From: Leucobacter massiliensis | GTDB taxonomy: Bacteria; Actinomycetota; Actinomycetes; Actinomycetales; Microbacteriaceae | NCBI RefSeq assembly: GCF_002982315.1 | Contig: NZ_MWZD01000013.1 | Span: 186,001 to 250,000 of the forward strand | DNA length: 64,000 nucleotides | Reading direction: 5' to 3' | In this document: positions 1 through 8,326 of the stretch, piece after piece | Position numbering within the stretch: position 1 is the stretch's first letter | Layout of the letters: each line of letters opens with the position of its first letter | Made by a program: the position numbers and the translations under genes | The notes under the pieces: generated by a model | Databases searched by the model: none | What the model was told of the DNA's origin: nothing | The model's input: the letters and a program-made list of their open reading frames with translations, nothing else

Positions 1-2
1 GG

Positions 3-242
3 CTGTCCAGCTACGTCGATGAGGTCGAGACGGAGCACGAGCGGATCCGCATCACCCGGCACGGGCGGGGCGCGGCCGTGCTCATCAGCGAGGACGACCT
101 CGAATCCCTTCAGGAGACCATCTTCTGGCTCTCGCAGCCGGGCACGCACGAGGATGTCGCCGAGGCCCTCCGATCCGGCACTGAGGGAACCACGCTCGGG
201 GTTGCCGAGGTGCGGGCACGCTTCGGGTTGCCGCCGCGATGA
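3..242 (+). CDS. Phd/YefM-type antitoxin, 5' end outside window
   Basis: The last 79 codons of a small protein are present; the start lies before the window. The reading frame holds a conserved-looking 'ITRHGRGAAVLISEDDLESL' segment, the typical core of Phd/YefM antitoxins (a DNA-binding N-terminal fold whose C-terminal helix neutralises the toxin). The stop overlaps the start of the next gene as ATGA at 239-242, the standard antitoxin-first coupling of type II systems. Such antitoxins normally repress their own promoter together with the toxin; that promoter is outside the window. The family call rests on the short motif and on the RelE-like partner. Confidence 0.8.
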   Translation: MSSYVDEVETEHERIRITRHGRGAAVLISEDDLESLQETIFWLSQPGTHEDVAEALRSGTEGTTLGVAEVRARFGLPPR

Positions 243-505
243 GCTGGGAGGTCCAGTTCTCCCCCGCGGCGCTGCGGAGCCTGGATCGCCTGCCCCCGCG
301 GATTGCCGCCGCGGTCGTGGAGTTCACCACGGCGACACTGCCGCAGAACCCTGAGCGCATGAGCAAGCCCCTCCGCGACGAACTGAACGGACTGCGCTCC
401 GCGCGCCGTGGGGACTACCGCGTGCTGTTCTCCCTCGACCACGAGCGCGGCGTGCTGCTTGTCATCAGGCTCGCGCACCGCGCCGACGCCTTCCGCCCCC
501 GGTGA
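239..505 (+). CDS. RelE/ParE-family toxin
   Basis: An 88-residue basic protein beginning MSWEVQFSPAALRSLDRLP. The central 'LRSARRGDYRVLFSLD' and the C-terminal 'LLVIRLAHRADAF' are hallmarks of RelE/YoeB-like ribosome-dependent mRNA endonucleases: the G-[DE]-[YW]-R-V-x-[FY] strand plus a final helix rich in His/Arg. Length matches the family. Translation is coupled to the antitoxin by a 4-base overlap. Predicted to cleave mRNA in the ribosomal A site when the antitoxin is degraded. Which toxin subtype it is cannot be settled from motifs alone. Confidence 0.88.
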   Translation: MSWEVQFSPAALRSLDRLPPRIAAAVVEFTTATLPQNPERMSKPLRDELNGLRSARRGDYRVLFSLDHERGVLLVIRLAHRADAFRPR

Positions 506-536
506 GCCTCGTCCCGGCCGTCAGCCCGTCCGGGGC

Positions 537-890
537 TCAGGCGATCTGGAGGGAGCGGATCGAGTTGCCGAAGACGTGCCGGTCGATCACGGTCTCCGCG
601 CCGCGGCCGGGTTCGGTGCCCGCTCCGAGTCCCGCGCCCGTGAGCGCGGCGCCGGCGCGGAGGCCGCGCGCGGCGAGGGCGGCGAGGCGATCCGCGTTGC
701 AGCCCGCCGCGAAGACGTTGGTGGGTGCGAGCCCGGGATCCAGCAGCGGATCGATGACGAGGTTCCGGAGGGCTCCGTCGTCGCGGTGCGCGCCGATGTC
801 ACCTGTCAGGAGGACGTGCACCGCGAAGTGGCGGCGACTGGTCCGTGCAGTGGGGGCCGGAAGGAACGACGGATCGCTTCCGACCCGCAT
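537..890 (-). CDS. Unrecognised protein, possibly a fragment
   Basis: The 117-codon frame has strongly GC-biased third positions, as real genes here do, most clearly from about codon 20 on. It carries a non-repetitive sequence (HVLLTGDIGAHRDD, PTNVFAAGCNADRLAALAAR, ETVIDRHVFGNSIRSLQIA). No family is recognised. It lies between the toxin gene and the ABC exporter, on the exporter's strand. The first 20 residues look less protein-like, so the true start may be further in or the gene may be a 3' fragment of something longer. It occupies most of the otherwise empty 506-946 stretch. Confidence 0.4.
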   Translation of the reverse strand: MRVGSDPSFLPAPTARTSRRHFAVHVLLTGDIGAHRDDGALRNLVIDPLLDPGLAPTNVFAAGCNADRLAALAARGLRAGAALTGAGLGAGTEPGRGAETVIDRHVFGNSIRSLQIA

Positions 891-946
891 GCGAGCAACG
901 GCGAGTGCTCCGCGGCGAGCTGCGCACCGCGCCCACGACTCGCCGC

Positions 947-1819
947 TCAGAGCTCGTGGAGGGTGCCGTTCTCGAGGCGGAGCCGCCGGTCGGCGCGCCT
1001 GGCGACGGCGGTGTCGTGGGTGACGGCGATGATGGTGAGGCCCTCACGGTTCAGCCCTTCGAGAAGAGTGAGGATCTCGTCGCGCATGGCCTCGTCGAGG
1101 TTGCCGGTGGGCTCGTCGGCGAGGAGCACGCGGGGACCGGTGACGATGGCGCGCGCGATGGCGACGCGCTGCTGCTGGCCGCCGGAGAGCTCGCCGGGGC
1201 GGTGATCCGCGCGGTCGGCGAGGCCGACCTTGGCGAGGGCCTCCCGCACGAGCTCCGCGCGGATTTCCCGCTTGCCGCCGGGAGCGGCGTGCGCGGGACC
1301 GAGGGCGCCGCGGGCTTCGAGGGCGACGTTCACGTTCTCCGCGGCGGTGAGGGTGTGGATCAGGTTGAAGGCCTGGAAGACGAAGCCGAGCTGGGTGGCG
1401 CGGATCCTCGTCAGCTCCGCGGCGCTCGCGGTGCCGAGTTGGGTGTCGTTCAGGGCGATGGTGCCGCTGGTGGGGCGGTCGAGGGCGCCGAGCAGTTGCA
1501 GTAGCGTGGATTTCCCGCCCCCGGTGGGACCCTGGATGGTGAGGAACTCGCCGGGTGCGACGGTGAGATCGACGCCGGTGAGCGGGGTGATGGTGCCGCC
1601 GCGGGCGCGGTACTGCTTGGTGACGCCCTGCAGCACGTAGAGCGGCGGATCGGGCGGTGCGTCTGCCGGAGTGCCTTCCGGTGCGGGAGCGGCGACGGGA
1701 CCGGGCAGCTCGGTCGCGGGGATCGGCGCGCCGTCCGCGTGCTCGGCGGCTCCGCTGGAGCCGGGACCGGCGGCTTCGCCGTTCGCGGCGTCGAGGCTGC
1801 GGGGTGCGGTGGTGGTCAT
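947..1819 (-). CDS. MacB/LolD-type ABC transporter ATP-binding protein
   Basis: A 290-residue ATPase. After an unusual Ala/Pro/Gly-rich extension of about 70 residues, the ABC domain starts at 'LYVLQGVTKQYRARGG'. Walker A is GPTGGGKST, the Q-loop is FVFQAFNL, the signature is LSGGQQQR, Walker B is VLLADEPTGNLD and the switch His is in AVTHD. The 'EPTGNLD' form is typical of the LolD/MacB/FtsE group that powers FtsX-like permeases. The start is the ATG at 1819; the longer open frame upstream overlaps the permease and was rejected. It sits 68 bases after the permease gene on the same strand, and the two should form one exporter, possibly for a peptide or cell-envelope stress agent. The adjacent two-component system probably controls it. 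Confidence 0.9.
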   Translation of the reverse strand: MTTTAPRSLDAANGEAAGPGSSGAAEHADGAPIPATELPGPVAAPAPEGTPADAPPDPPLYVLQGVTKQYRARGGTITPLTGVDLTVAPGEFLTIQGPTGGGKSTLLQLLGALDRPTSGTIALNDTQLGTASAAELTRIRATQLGFVFQAFNLIHTLTAAENVNVALEARGALGPAHAAPGGKREIRAELVREALAKVGLADRADHRPGELSGGQQQRVAIARAIVTGPRVLLADEPTGNLDEAMRDEILTLLEGLNREGLTIIAVTHDTAVARRADRRLRLENGTLHEL

Positions 1820-1887
1820 GTTCGTCTCGTTTCGTTCGGGATCCTGAGCGGAACCGTGATCGGGGTCGGGATCTGCCGGTGCGGGGG

Positions 1888-3381
1888 TCATGCGACGGAG
1901 CGGAGGGCTTCGGCGGGGCTGAGCCGTGCGGCGCGCCAGGCGCCGAAGCCGCCGGCCAGGAGTCCGCCGAGCAGGGCGAGCGCGAGGGCGAGGGCGACGA
2001 CCCACAGGGTGACCGGGGCGTGCAGGGTGATCTCCGAGACGGTGGTGCCGAGGCGGCCGGCTGCACCGCCGATACCGCCCGGTCCCCCCTCGATACCGCC
2101 CGGTCCGCCGGCCCCGGTCGGGGCTCCCCCGGCTCCGCCGCCCGCGGCGGCTGGTGTGCCGCCCCCGATGGTGGGGCCGATGAGGTTGACGATCGCGACG
2201 GCGCCGAGGCCGAGGATCAGGCCGGCCACCCCGCCGAGGAGGGCTTGCACGCCGGATTCGCCGGCGAGCTGGCCGACGACGCGGCCGTTGGACCAGCCGA
2301 TGGCCTTGAGCGTGCCGAACTCGCGGGTGCGGCGCGCCACCCCGGAGCTGGTGAGCAGCATCGCGATCGCGAGGGCGACGGCGAGCACGATGATCGACAG
2401 CCACAGGCCGAGGTTCGTGATGAGCGAGGAGGCGCTGCTGAGCGATCCCGAGACCTGCGCGGCGAGGTCCGCCTGCGAACTGACGGTCGCATCCGGGAGG
2501 GCGTCCTCGATCTCCTGCTGCACGGCGTCGATCCCGGCGGCCGAGGAGGCGCTCACGTACACGGTCGACACGACGTCGTCGGCTCCGGCGAGGGTGCGGG
2601 CGGTGTCGATCGGCAGGTAGACGTTCGCGGCGGTCTCCGCCTCGTCGCTCGTGGATGAGACGATGCCGACGATCTCAGTGTCGCTGCCGCCGACCGAGAG
2701 CGTGTCGCCGACGGCGAGCTCGGCGCTCTCGGCGTAGCGGGAGTCGACCACCGCGACCAGCTGGCCCGCGTCCGATGCGTCGAGCGCGCGGCCGTCGGTG
2801 ACGGTGGTGGCCGAGAGCGGGCCGACATCGGAGGCGGCGGGATCGACGCCGAGCACGGTGAAGCTGTCCACGCCGAAGGAACTCCCTCCCGCGCCATCGG
2901 GTCCGCCCGCGGGCGGGCCGCCCTGGCCGCCCTGACCTGGAGCCTGGAGCTGCGAGGTGTCGGGCAGTTGCCCCGTGAAGGTGGTGTTGGTGAGGCTCAG
3001 TGCGCCGGTCGCGGCCTCAACGCCGTCCAGCGCGGCGACCGTGGTCACGGTGTCGGCGGCGAGGGTGCCCTGGCGCGGGTCGGTCATCAGCCGGGAGGTG
3101 GCGAGGGTCCGGGTGCCGTCGTCCCCGGTGGTGCCGTCCCCGCTGCCGAAGTCGAAGCGGGGGCCGCCCCCGTCTTCGGGCTGTGCCGGGGTCCCGGTCA
3201 CGGTGAGGTCGGTGCCCACCCCGTACACGCCCTGCAGGGCCTCGGTCTGCGCCTGCCGCACCCCGGTCGAGAGCGCGGAGACGACGATCACCAGCGCGAT
3301 CGCAACCGCGAGGCCGACCGCGACGATGACGGTCTGCCGTTTGCGGCCCAGCAGCTCGCGCCGCAGCATGGTCCAGTACAT
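1888..3381 (-). CDS. FtsX/MacB-like ABC transporter permease
   Basis: A 497-residue membrane protein. It has an N-terminal membrane segment (VAVGLAVAIALVIVVSALST), a large extracytoplasmic MacB-PCD-like domain of about 290 residues, and three C-terminal membrane segments. The first of these is followed by the FtsX hallmark 'RTREFGTLKAIGWSNGRV', and the protein ends 'RAARLSPAEALRSVA', the classic FtsX tail. A long Gly/Pro/Ala loop separates membrane segments 3 and 4. The start is the ATG at 3381 (MYWTMLRRELLGRKRQT), preceded by GGAAGGAA, rather than the longer open frame that runs into the divergent kinase gene. It pairs with the ATPase downstream. Confidence 0.9.
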   Translation of the reverse strand: MYWTMLRRELLGRKRQTVIVAVGLAVAIALVIVVSALSTGVRQAQTEALQGVYGVGTDLTVTGTPAQPEDGGGPRFDFGSGDGTTGDDGTRTLATSRLMTDPRQGTLAADTVTTVAALDGVEAATGALSLTNTTFTGQLPDTSQLQAPGQGGQGGPPAGGPDGAGGSSFGVDSFTVLGVDPAASDVGPLSATTVTDGRALDASDAGQLVAVVDSRYAESAELAVGDTLSVGGSDTEIVGIVSSTSDEAETAANVYLPIDTARTLAGADDVVSTVYVSASSAAGIDAVQQEIEDALPDATVSSQADLAAQVSGSLSSASSLITNLGLWLSIIVLAVALAIAMLLTSSGVARRTREFGTLKAIGWSNGRVVGQLAGESGVQALLGGVAGLILGLGAVAIVNLIGPTIGGGTPAAAGGGAGGAPTGAGGPGGIEGGPGGIGGAAGRLGTTVSEITLHAPVTLWVVALALALALLGGLLAGGFGAWRAARLSPAEALRSVA

Positions 3382-3523
3382 GCGATTCCTTCCGATAGCG
3401 GGATCGAACCGGCGAACGGTGGCCGGTGACGTGGCGGCCCGGGCGGATGCGCATCCGTCCGGGCGACAGGATCGAGTCTTCCGGTCCGGCGACCCCGGCG
3501 CGTCACCCCGCCGGGTACACCTG

Positions 3524-3543
3524 GGTACCGCGACCGCGGTATC
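3524..3543. promoter_or_regulatory. Near-palindrome between ABC exporter and two-component genes
   Basis: The 20-base sequence ggtaccgcgaccgcggtatc matches its own reverse complement at 16 of 20 positions. It lies in the 219-base gap between the divergently transcribed permease and kinase genes, 58 bases before the kinase start. It is a reasonable candidate binding site for the neighbouring LuxR-type response regulator. Just before the kinase ATG there is a CAGACT box 8 bases upstream, compatible with a leaderless transcript. Function is inferred from position only. Confidence 0.35.
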
Positions 3544-3600
3544 GGGAACTGCCGCGCGCGGGTGACGCGCGCGATGCCGGATCTGGGCAGACTGGGAGTC

Positions 3601-5001
3601 ATGAGCGAGACGCGAGACCCGGGCGCGGACGGAACGCCGCACGCCGGGGCTGCGCATGCCCGCTGGCCGGGGTGGGCGATGGATCTCACCGCCGCTCTCG
3701 TGGTGGTGCTGGGCGGCAGCGTCCTGGCGGGGGTGCTCGGCATCGGCTTCGGCGGAGGGCCGGGTCTCGGGCCTTTCGGCCCGTTTGGGCGATTCGACGG
3801 GGCCGACCCCGGCGGCCCTCCCCCCGCGCCCCCGGCGGAGGCGTTCGCGCTCCGGCAGACACTCGGCCTGCTGCTGTTGTTCCTCGCCGCGGGGCTCATG
3901 TTCCTGCGCCGCCGCCACCCGCTGACCGTGTTCGCGACGGCCTTCGCGTGCTTCGTCGGCACGGAGCTCGGCGAGTTGCCCTCGATCGGCCCGGGGATCG
4001 CGCTGACGATCGCTGCGTTCACGCTCGCGAACCGCGCTGCGCGCCGCACCGCGTTCATCGCCACGGCCATCGCAGCCGGGTGCGTGCTGCTCCTGAGCCT
4101 CGCACTGACCGGATGGGACTCGTTCTCGCCCCGCGCCCTCCAGGTCGCCGCCGCGGTCGCGATCGCCGCAGCGCTCGGGGACAGCACGCGATCCCGGCAC
4201 GCCTTCATCGCCGCCGTCACCGAGCGGGCCGAGCGCGCCGAGCAGACCCGGGAGGCTGAGGCCAGCCGCCGCGTCACCGAGGAGCGGCTGCGGATCGCCC
4301 GCGAACTCCACGACACCGTCGCCCACCAGCTCGCCGTCATCAACCTCAACGCGGGTCTGGCCGACGGGCTCGTCGCCTCGCAGCCCGAGCGCGCCCGCGA
4401 CGCCCTCGCCGTGATCCGCGAGGCGGCACGCGGGGGCATCGCCGAGATCGGCGAGCTGTTGCGCTACCTCCGCACGGAGGCCACGCACGCCGACGCGGAC
4501 GCCCCGCAGCCCGGGCTCGACCGGCTCGGCGCCCTCGTGGCGGGAATGCGCGAAGCCGGCCTCGACCTCGCCTTCCGCCTGGGCGGCGACCCCGGACGGG
4601 TGAGCGGGGCCGCGGGCCGCACCGCCTACCGCGTCGCGCAGGAGGCGCTCACCAACGCTCTCAAGCACGGAACGGAGCGCCGCGCTGAGTTGAATATCGA
4701 CATCGGCGAGGACGCGCTGCGGATCGAGTGCCGCAACCCTGTGGGCCCGGCGGCGGCCCAGATCGAGGCGGCCCAGACCGCGGCGGCCACCCAGGCCCCG
4801 CCCCCGGCGGGCGACGAGCCCGCGTCCGGCCTCGGCCTGCTCGGGATCCGCGAGCGCGTGACCGCGCTGGGCGGCAGCGTCGAAGCGGGCCTCGCGGACG
4901 GAGCATTCCGGCTCTCCGTCAAGCTGCCCCTCACCGGCGCGGCGTCCGCCGAGACGGCCGCCGCCGGCACCACCGCGCCGCTACCGGAGGCGGCGCCGTG
5001 A
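3601..5001 (+). CDS. NarL-family sensor histidine kinase
   Basis: 466 residues. Membrane segments lie near residues 29-52, 86-103, 108-145 and 150-195, with a Gly/Pro-rich loop at 50-80. The HisKA_3 dimerisation box follows as 'RIARELHDTVAHQ', with phospho-acceptor His237. The HATPase_c domain carries the N-box 'TNALKHGT' and the G-box 'GLGLLGIRERV'. This is the DesK/LiaS-like architecture of small membrane kinases that sense envelope stress through the membrane part. The ATG at 3601 was chosen over an earlier in-frame ATG because of spacing to the divergent gene. The stop overlaps the regulator start as GTGA. The divergent ABC exporter is the likely target. Confidence 0.92.
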   Translation: MSETRDPGADGTPHAGAAHARWPGWAMDLTAALVVVLGGSVLAGVLGIGFGGGPGLGPFGPFGRFDGADPGGPPPAPPAEAFALRQTLGLLLLFLAAGLMFLRRRHPLTVFATAFACFVGTELGELPSIGPGIALTIAAFTLANRAARRTAFIATAIAAGCVLLLSLALTGWDSFSPRALQVAAAVAIAAALGDSTRSRHAFIAAVTERAERAEQTREAEASRRVTEERLRIARELHDTVAHQLAVINLNAGLADGLVASQPERARDALAVIREAARGGIAEIGELLRYLRTEATHADADAPQPGLDRLGALVAGMREAGLDLAFRLGGDPGRVSGAAGRTAYRVAQEALTNALKHGTERRAELNIDIGEDALRIECRNPVGPAAAQIEAAQTAAATQAPPPAGDEPASGLGLLGIRERVTALGGSVEAGLADGAFRLSVKLPLTGAASAETAAAGTTAPLPEAAP

Positions 5002-5666
5002 CCACCGTGCTCATCGCCGACGACCAGGTCCTGATCCGCCAGGCCGTCACAGGCATCCTCGCCGTCCACGACGATCTCACCGTGGTCGGCGAGGCCGCGG
5101 ACGGCCGCGACGCCGTCGCCGAGGCCGCCCGCCTGCGCCCGGACGTCGTGCTCATGGACATCCGCATGCCCGAGCTCGACGGCATCGCAGCCACCCGGCA
5201 GATCTGCGACGATCCCGAACTCGCGAGCACGCGCGTCCTGATCCTCACCACCTTCGAGGAGGACGAGTACGTGGTCTCCGCGCTGCGCGCGGGCGCGAGC
5301 GGCTTCATCGGCAAGGGCGCGGAGCCCGAGGACATCGTGCGCGCGGTGCGGGCCGTGCACGCAGGGGACGCCCTCCTCTCCCCCGCCGCCACCCGCGGCC
5401 TCATCGCCCGCTACGTGCTCAGAGACGGCCCCCGCCTCGACCACCGCGAGCTGCCCGCGCTCTCCGAGCTCACCGAGCGCGAGCGCGAAGTCTTCCTCCT
5501 CGTCGCCCGCGGCCGATCCAACCAGGACATCGCAGACGCCCTCTACATCTCACGCCACACCGCGAAGACCCACGTCAACCGCATCATGACCAAACTCGGC
5601 GCCCACGACCGCGCCCAGCTCGTCATCCTCGCCTACGAGCACGGCCTCATCACCCCCGGCGACTGA
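4998..5666 (+). CDS. NarL/LuxR-family response regulator
   Basis: 222 residues starting at a GTG that overlaps the kinase stop. The receiver domain (residues 1-120) has the acidic pair ADD at 7-9, phospho-acceptor Asp54 in VLMDIRMP, a conserved Thr in LTTF and Lys in 'FIGKGAEPED'. The C-terminal LuxR/GerE helix-turn-helix is 'LTEREREVFLLVARGRSNQD...ISRHTAKTHVNRIMTKLGA'. Cognate partner of the kinase just upstream. It probably binds the intergenic region before the divergent ABC exporter. Confidence 0.94.
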   Translation: MTTVLIADDQVLIRQAVTGILAVHDDLTVVGEAADGRDAVAEAARLRPDVVLMDIRMPELDGIAATRQICDDPELASTRVLILTTFEEDEYVVSALRAGASGFIGKGAEPEDIVRAVRAVHAGDALLSPAATRGLIARYVLRDGPRLDHRELPALSELTEREREVFLLVARGRSNQDIADALYISRHTAKTHVNRIMTKLGAHDRAQLVILAYEHGLITPGD

Positions 5667-5745
5667 AGCGCCGGACATCGCGGCGCTGAAATCCGGAACG
5701 CTCAGAGGACGCATCCGGACAGCCCCGTGGGCGGCGCCTTCCTCG

Positions 5746-6282
5746 TCAGATCTCGTATTCGAGGTCGCGGTAGCTGCCGCGATGGAACACGAGGGGCTCG
5801 ATACCGGGTTCGGCCTGCAGCGCCGTGACGCGCAGCAGGAAGATGATGTGGTCGCCGGCCTCGATCTCTCGCTCGACGGCGCCACCCACCCACCCGGTCA
5901 CCCCGTCGAGGATCGGGGCGCCGGTCGTCCCCTCGGGGTTCCAGGCGACTCCCTGCCACTTGTCGGTGCCGGATCTGGCGAACTGGGCGCTGAGGTGGCG
6001 CTGCCCAGCGCCCAGGAAGTTGACGACCGCGCTGCCGTGGGCGCGCACCGCGGGAAGGCTGCGGGAGGTGCGGGCGACGGAGAAGGAGACGAGCGGCGGA
6101 TCGATGGAGACACTGTAGAACGACTGGCAGGTGAAGCCCACCGGGCCCGCCACCCCCTGGGTGGTGATGACGGTGACCCCGGAGGGGAAGGCGCCCACGA
6201 CGTCGCGGTAGTGCCGCGCGTCGAAGGCGACCGCCTCGCGTTGCCCGCGGTCGGAGGTGTGGGTGAGGTCTGAGATGGTCAT
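5746..6282 (-). CDS. Flavin reductase-like FMN-binding protein
   Basis: 178 residues of the Flavin_Reduct family: 'FPSGVTVITTQGVAGPVGFTCQSF' near the N-terminus, the central 'DPPLVSFSVARTSRSLPAVR', and 'VNFLGAGQRHLSAQFA'. Such proteins use NAD(P)H to supply reduced FMN to two-component monooxygenases. Two luciferase-like monooxygenases sit just upstream in the same minus-strand run, so this is likely their reductase. The start is the ATG at 6282. It is the last gene of the run; about 80 bases separate it from the convergent response regulator. Confidence 0.9.
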   Translation of the reverse strand: MTISDLTHTSDRGQREAVAFDARHYRDVVGAFPSGVTVITTQGVAGPVGFTCQSFYSVSIDPPLVSFSVARTSRSLPAVRAHGSAVVNFLGAGQRHLSAQFARSGTDKWQGVAWNPEGTTGAPILDGVTGWVGGAVEREIEAGDHIIFLLRVTALQAEPGIEPLVFHRGSYRDLEYEI

Positions 6283-6376
6283 CGCTGCTCGCTTTCCTGA
6301 GGTGTACTGGGGCGACGGAACTCGCCTCGCCGGAGCGCCACCCTCGCTTCGACGCGGTTACCGGAGCACGGCGCGC

Positions 6377-7159
6377 TCAACGGAGCACGACGCGCTCACC
6401 GGCGCGGATCGGCACCGCGAGGCGGTTTTCTGCGACCGGCAGCGGGCAGACGAACTGGTCGCTGAACGCGCAGGGAGGCAGATAGGCACGGGTGAAGTCG
6501 ACCACGGTGCGGCCCTCGTCATCCGGCAGCGGCACCGTGAGGAACCGGAATCCGTAGCTCTCGACCCCGTTGGTGGCGTCGCCGAAGACCACCGAAATGC
6601 CGGCGGGACCGACGGTTCCGGTGAGACGCAACGGTTCGCCGTCGAGCTCGAAGGCGAGCGATCCCGAGGTCGCCGCGGTCCGGCGGTACCCGTCGGCGAG
6701 CTCGATCTCCCGACGCTGCTCTCCCGGTTCGAAGCGTGCCCCGAGCCGCCACCGCGGCTCGGGGTCGTAGGCTTCGATCGCGCGCAACCCGAGACGTCCG
6801 GGTGACGCGGGATCGAAGATCCGCAGCGCCAGGGAACCGTCGCGCTCGAAGCGGCGCAGCGCCCGCTCCCCCGCGCGCAGCTCGGTGACGCCGTCGTCCA
6901 GCACCGCTTCGCCCGTCACGGCTTCGCCGCCCGGCAGCGTGATCTCGCCGGGGGCGAAGCCCGATCCCACGATGCTCGTTCCGGCCGCTCGCCAGGTGCC
7001 CGGAAGGGCGGGCAGCTCGCGCGGCTCCTCGCTCAGCCAGGCGGTGAGGGTGAGGGCGGCGGGCCCGTGGGGCTCGGTCGCGGCGGCGAGACGCTGCCGC
7101 TGCCAGTCGTGCCAGCTCGCGGCGAAGGGGTCTTGAGTGCCCGCAACCGCCGCGTTCAC
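6377..7159 (-). CDS. DUF1684 family protein
   Basis: 260 residues from a GTG at 7159 overlapping the upstream monooxygenase stop as GTGA. The sequence 'FAASWHDWQRQRLAAATEPHGPAALT', 'GEITLPGGEAV' and especially the C-terminal 'TVVDFTRAYLPPCAFSDQFVCPLP' match DUF1684, a beta-rich family of unknown function. The C-terminal 'PP.....CP.P' motif is the most conserved part. In actinobacteria it often neighbours LLM monooxygenases, as here. The biochemical role is unknown; no signal peptide is visible. Confidence 0.83.
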   Translation of the reverse strand: MNAAVAGTQDPFAASWHDWQRQRLAAATEPHGPAALTLTAWLSEEPRELPALPGTWRAAGTSIVGSGFAPGEITLPGGEAVTGEAVLDDGVTELRAGERALRRFERDGSLALRIFDPASPGRLGLRAIEAYDPEPRWRLGARFEPGEQRREIELADGYRRTAATSGSLAFELDGEPLRLTGTVGPAGISVVFGDATNGVESYGFRFLTVPLPDDEGRTVVDFTRAYLPPCAFSDQFVCPLPVAENRLAVPIRAGERVVLR

Positions 7160-8298
7160 GAGAGCACCCTCTCGGCGCCGAGCCCGGCCACCCCGGCCAG
7201 CAGCTCGGCCCGGCGCCGCGCCCACCCCTCGCGCAGCAGGGGCACGACCTCGTCGATCAGGATCCGCGCCTTCTCGACGGTCTCGTCGATGGTGTGCAGG
7301 GTCGGGTGGATGCCGAGCACCAGCTCGTCGCTCAGCGGGACCGTCGGGTCGTCGAGCAGGTCCGCGGCGAGGGTCGCCGGATCGCCCCAGACGAAGTTGT
7401 CCGAGAGCAGCTGATCGGCCGGGCTGTGCTCGGGATTGACGCGGCCGAGCTGCGCCGCATAGGCGTTCCAGTGCGCGGCGCGACCCGCGGCCTCGGCGAG
7501 CGCCAGCTCGGTGGTCTCGCCGGGGTAGGCAGTGCGCGAGGTGACCACCCAGGGGGTGCGCGCGGCGCCCCAGGTCTCGGCGAAGATGCGACGGTACTCG
7601 AGCACCGAGTCGGCCTGTCGCCGCTGGAAGTTCCGGCGCTCGTCGGGGTGCCGCTCGGGCCCGTTGCCGAATCGCTCGAGGATGAACGCGTCGCCGCGGC
7701 GCGCGGCGTAGCGGATGGTCTCGAGATTCGAGCTGCCGTGGAAGAGCCTCCCCTCCAGGGCGGGCGCGGCGGGGTAGATCGAGGCGCTGCCCCCCTCGAC
7801 CCGACTGCCTTCGAGCGCCCAGTGCAGGGTGTCGACCTTCTGCTCGAAGGCCCGGTCACGGTCGGGGTGGTAGGCCTCGAAGACGTGGTAGGAGTCGCTG
7901 GGCACGCCCTTGCCGAGGCCGACGAGCAGGCGCTGGCCCGAGAGGTGATCGATCACCGCGAGCTCCTCGGCGGCGCGCACGGCGTCGTCGAAGATGAGCG
8001 GCAGCACGGCCGTGCCGAGACCGATGCGCTCGGTGTTCGTGGCGAGGGCGCCGAGGAAGGAGTAGGGCGTGGGCAGCGTCGACCAGCCGCTGCCGAAGTG
8101 GCGAGTCGCGATCCAGACGCTGTCGTAGCCCTGCCGTTCGAGTTCTTGCGCGAGGCGGATGTTCTCGCGGTAGATGCTTGCCAGATCGGCGTGCTGGTCG
8201 AGGTGGGTGATGAAGCCGATGCGCAGGCGCTCACCGATATCGGTGCTGTCGAGCGGGCTCCGGGTGCCGAGGGGCGGATGCAGCGGGTGTGCGTTCAT
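7156..8298 (-). CDS. LLM-class flavin-dependent monooxygenase (1)
   Basis: A 380-residue bacterial luciferase-like TIM barrel. N-terminal 'LRIGFITHLDQHADLASIYRENIRLAQELE' is followed by 'YDSVWIATRHFGSG', 'TERIGLGTAVLPLIFDDAVRAAEELAVIDHLSG' and 'LLVGLGKGVPSD', the usual strand and loop motifs of the superfamily. The start ATG has AGGAG 9 bases upstream. It should insert one oxygen atom using FMNH2. With a second LLM gene, a flavin reductase, a peptide-type importer and an M20 amidohydrolase around it, the natural substrate is probably an imported thioether, amide or N-acyl compound; the exact substrate cannot be read from sequence. Confidence 0.9.
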   Translation of the reverse strand: MNAHPLHPPLGTRSPLDSTDIGERLRIGFITHLDQHADLASIYRENIRLAQELERQGYDSVWIATRHFGSGWSTLPTPYSFLGALATNTERIGLGTAVLPLIFDDAVRAAEELAVIDHLSGQRLLVGLGKGVPSDSYHVFEAYHPDRDRAFEQKVDTLHWALEGSRVEGGSASIYPAAPALEGRLFHGSSNLETIRYAARRGDAFILERFGNGPERHPDERRNFQRRQADSVLEYRRIFAETWGAARTPWVVTSRTAYPGETTELALAEAAGRAAHWNAYAAQLGRVNPEHSPADQLLSDNFVWGDPATLAADLLDDPTVPLSDELVLGIHPTLHTIDETVEKARILIDEVVPLLREGWARRRAELLAGVAGLGAERVLS

Positions 8299-8326
8299 GA
8301 TGGGTGTCTCCTGGTCGGGGTGGGTT

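Noticed and set aside
3382-4668. Extension of the ABC permease frame to 926 residues
   Set aside because: The extra part lies antisense to the kinase gene and has shadow composition; ATG 3381 has a good ribosome-binding site.
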